A stretch of DNA of 6,005 bases. Origin: a bacterium (GTDB lineage Bacteria > Verrucomicrobiota > Verrucomicrobiae > JAJYAR01). The notes beneath the pieces were generated by a model. The model searched no databases. It saw nothing but the letters and a program-made list of their open reading frames with translations, and had not been told where the DNA came from. The translations under genes and the position numbers were made by a program. The first letter of the stretch is position 1. Each line of letters opens with the position of its first letter. The DNA lies in assembly GCA_021779435.1 (NCBI GenBank), contig JAJYAR010000190.1, forward strand, positions 1 through 6,005, read 5' to 3'. This document shows positions 5,937-6,005 of the stretch, piece by piece.

Positions 5937-6005
5937 TGTCACAGCCACGTCCAACGCTCGCGCCAGGCGCCTACAAATTCACGGTGAGAACCGCGGAAGA
6001 GGCGG
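5936..6005 (+). CDS. flhF: Probable flagellar GTPase FlhF, N-terminal fragment
   Basis: Only the first 23 codons are present: MSQPRPTLAPG followed by AYKFTVRTAEEA, then the window ends. The second part fits the opening beta-strand and helix of FlhF N-termini, which usually read like MKIKKF-x-A-x(2)-M-x-x-A and lead into a helix and 'LGPDAVIL'. Here a Pro-rich dozen residues precede the strand. FlhF is an SRP-family GTPase that sets where and how many flagella form, and it commonly follows flhA. The ATG is the first plausible start; the frame is open back to 5762 and has a GTG at 5882, but upstream translation looks non-protein-like. No ribosome binding site is seen. Identification rests on position and a short motif; the GTPase domain lies outside the window. 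Confidence 0.5.
   Translation, partial: MSQPRPTLAPGAYKFTVRTAEEA

Noticed and set aside
1929..5954. A 1341-codon open frame on the minus strand spanning flhA, flhB and part of fliR
   Set aside because: It is in codon register with flhB and flhA, so a stop would need a TTA, CTA or TCA codon in those genes, and these are avoided in this GC-rich genome. The translation is Arg/His/Glu-rich with no domain, and the + strand genes are certain.
1..6005. CRISPR arrays, insertion sequences, tRNA or rRNA genes, phage genes
   Set aside because: No spaced direct repeats, transposase motifs, terminal repeats or RNA gene signatures were seen; nearly all sequence is flagellar coding DNA.

Overview
The window is a GC-rich (about 65%) chromosomal segment, all on the + strand, holding the genes for the flagellar type III export gate in the order fliO (left-truncated), fliP, fliQ, fliR, flhB, flhA. 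A 3'-truncated gene at the right edge is probably flhF. This order is widespread in flagellated bacteria, so it does not by itself identify the organism. Many genes lack a clear Shine-Dalgarno sequence, third codon positions are strongly G/C, and the putative FlhF has an unusual N-terminus. Together these recall Opitutae-like Verrucomicrobia, but that is a weak inference; other GC-rich phyla remain possible.

Layout: the FliO frame is open from the left edge to 298. fliP (295-1176) overlaps fliO by an ATGA, and fliQ (1173-1442) overlaps fliP by another ATGA. fliR (1492-2244) follows after 49 bp. A 191-bp gap (2245-2435) then breaks the tight packing. It holds a 7-bp palindrome, several copies of a TGCCGY motif, an A/T-rich inverted repeat, an orphan AAGGAG and a sigma54-like -24/-12 element just before flhB (2436-3536). 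flhA (3540-5699) starts 3 bp after flhB. Between flhA and the putative flhF (ATG at 5936) lie 236 bp with two adjacent GC hairpins, the second followed by TTTT. The same stretch also contains a 76-codon open frame of uncertain reality.

How the genes work together: FliP, FliQ and FliR form the membrane channel core of the export gate, and FliO helps FliP assemble. FlhB sits at the gate and self-cleaves at NPTH to switch substrate class from rod/hook to filament. FlhA is the large export-platform protein that uses the proton gradient and docks chaperone-substrate complexes. FlhF, where present, is an SRP-type GTPase that sets flagellar placement and number.

No novel system was found among the protein genes, which are orthodox apart from small deviations. 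The stretches most worth a second look are the two non-coding gaps, whose sequence suggests that the cluster may be split into separately controlled units at flhB and possibly at flhF.
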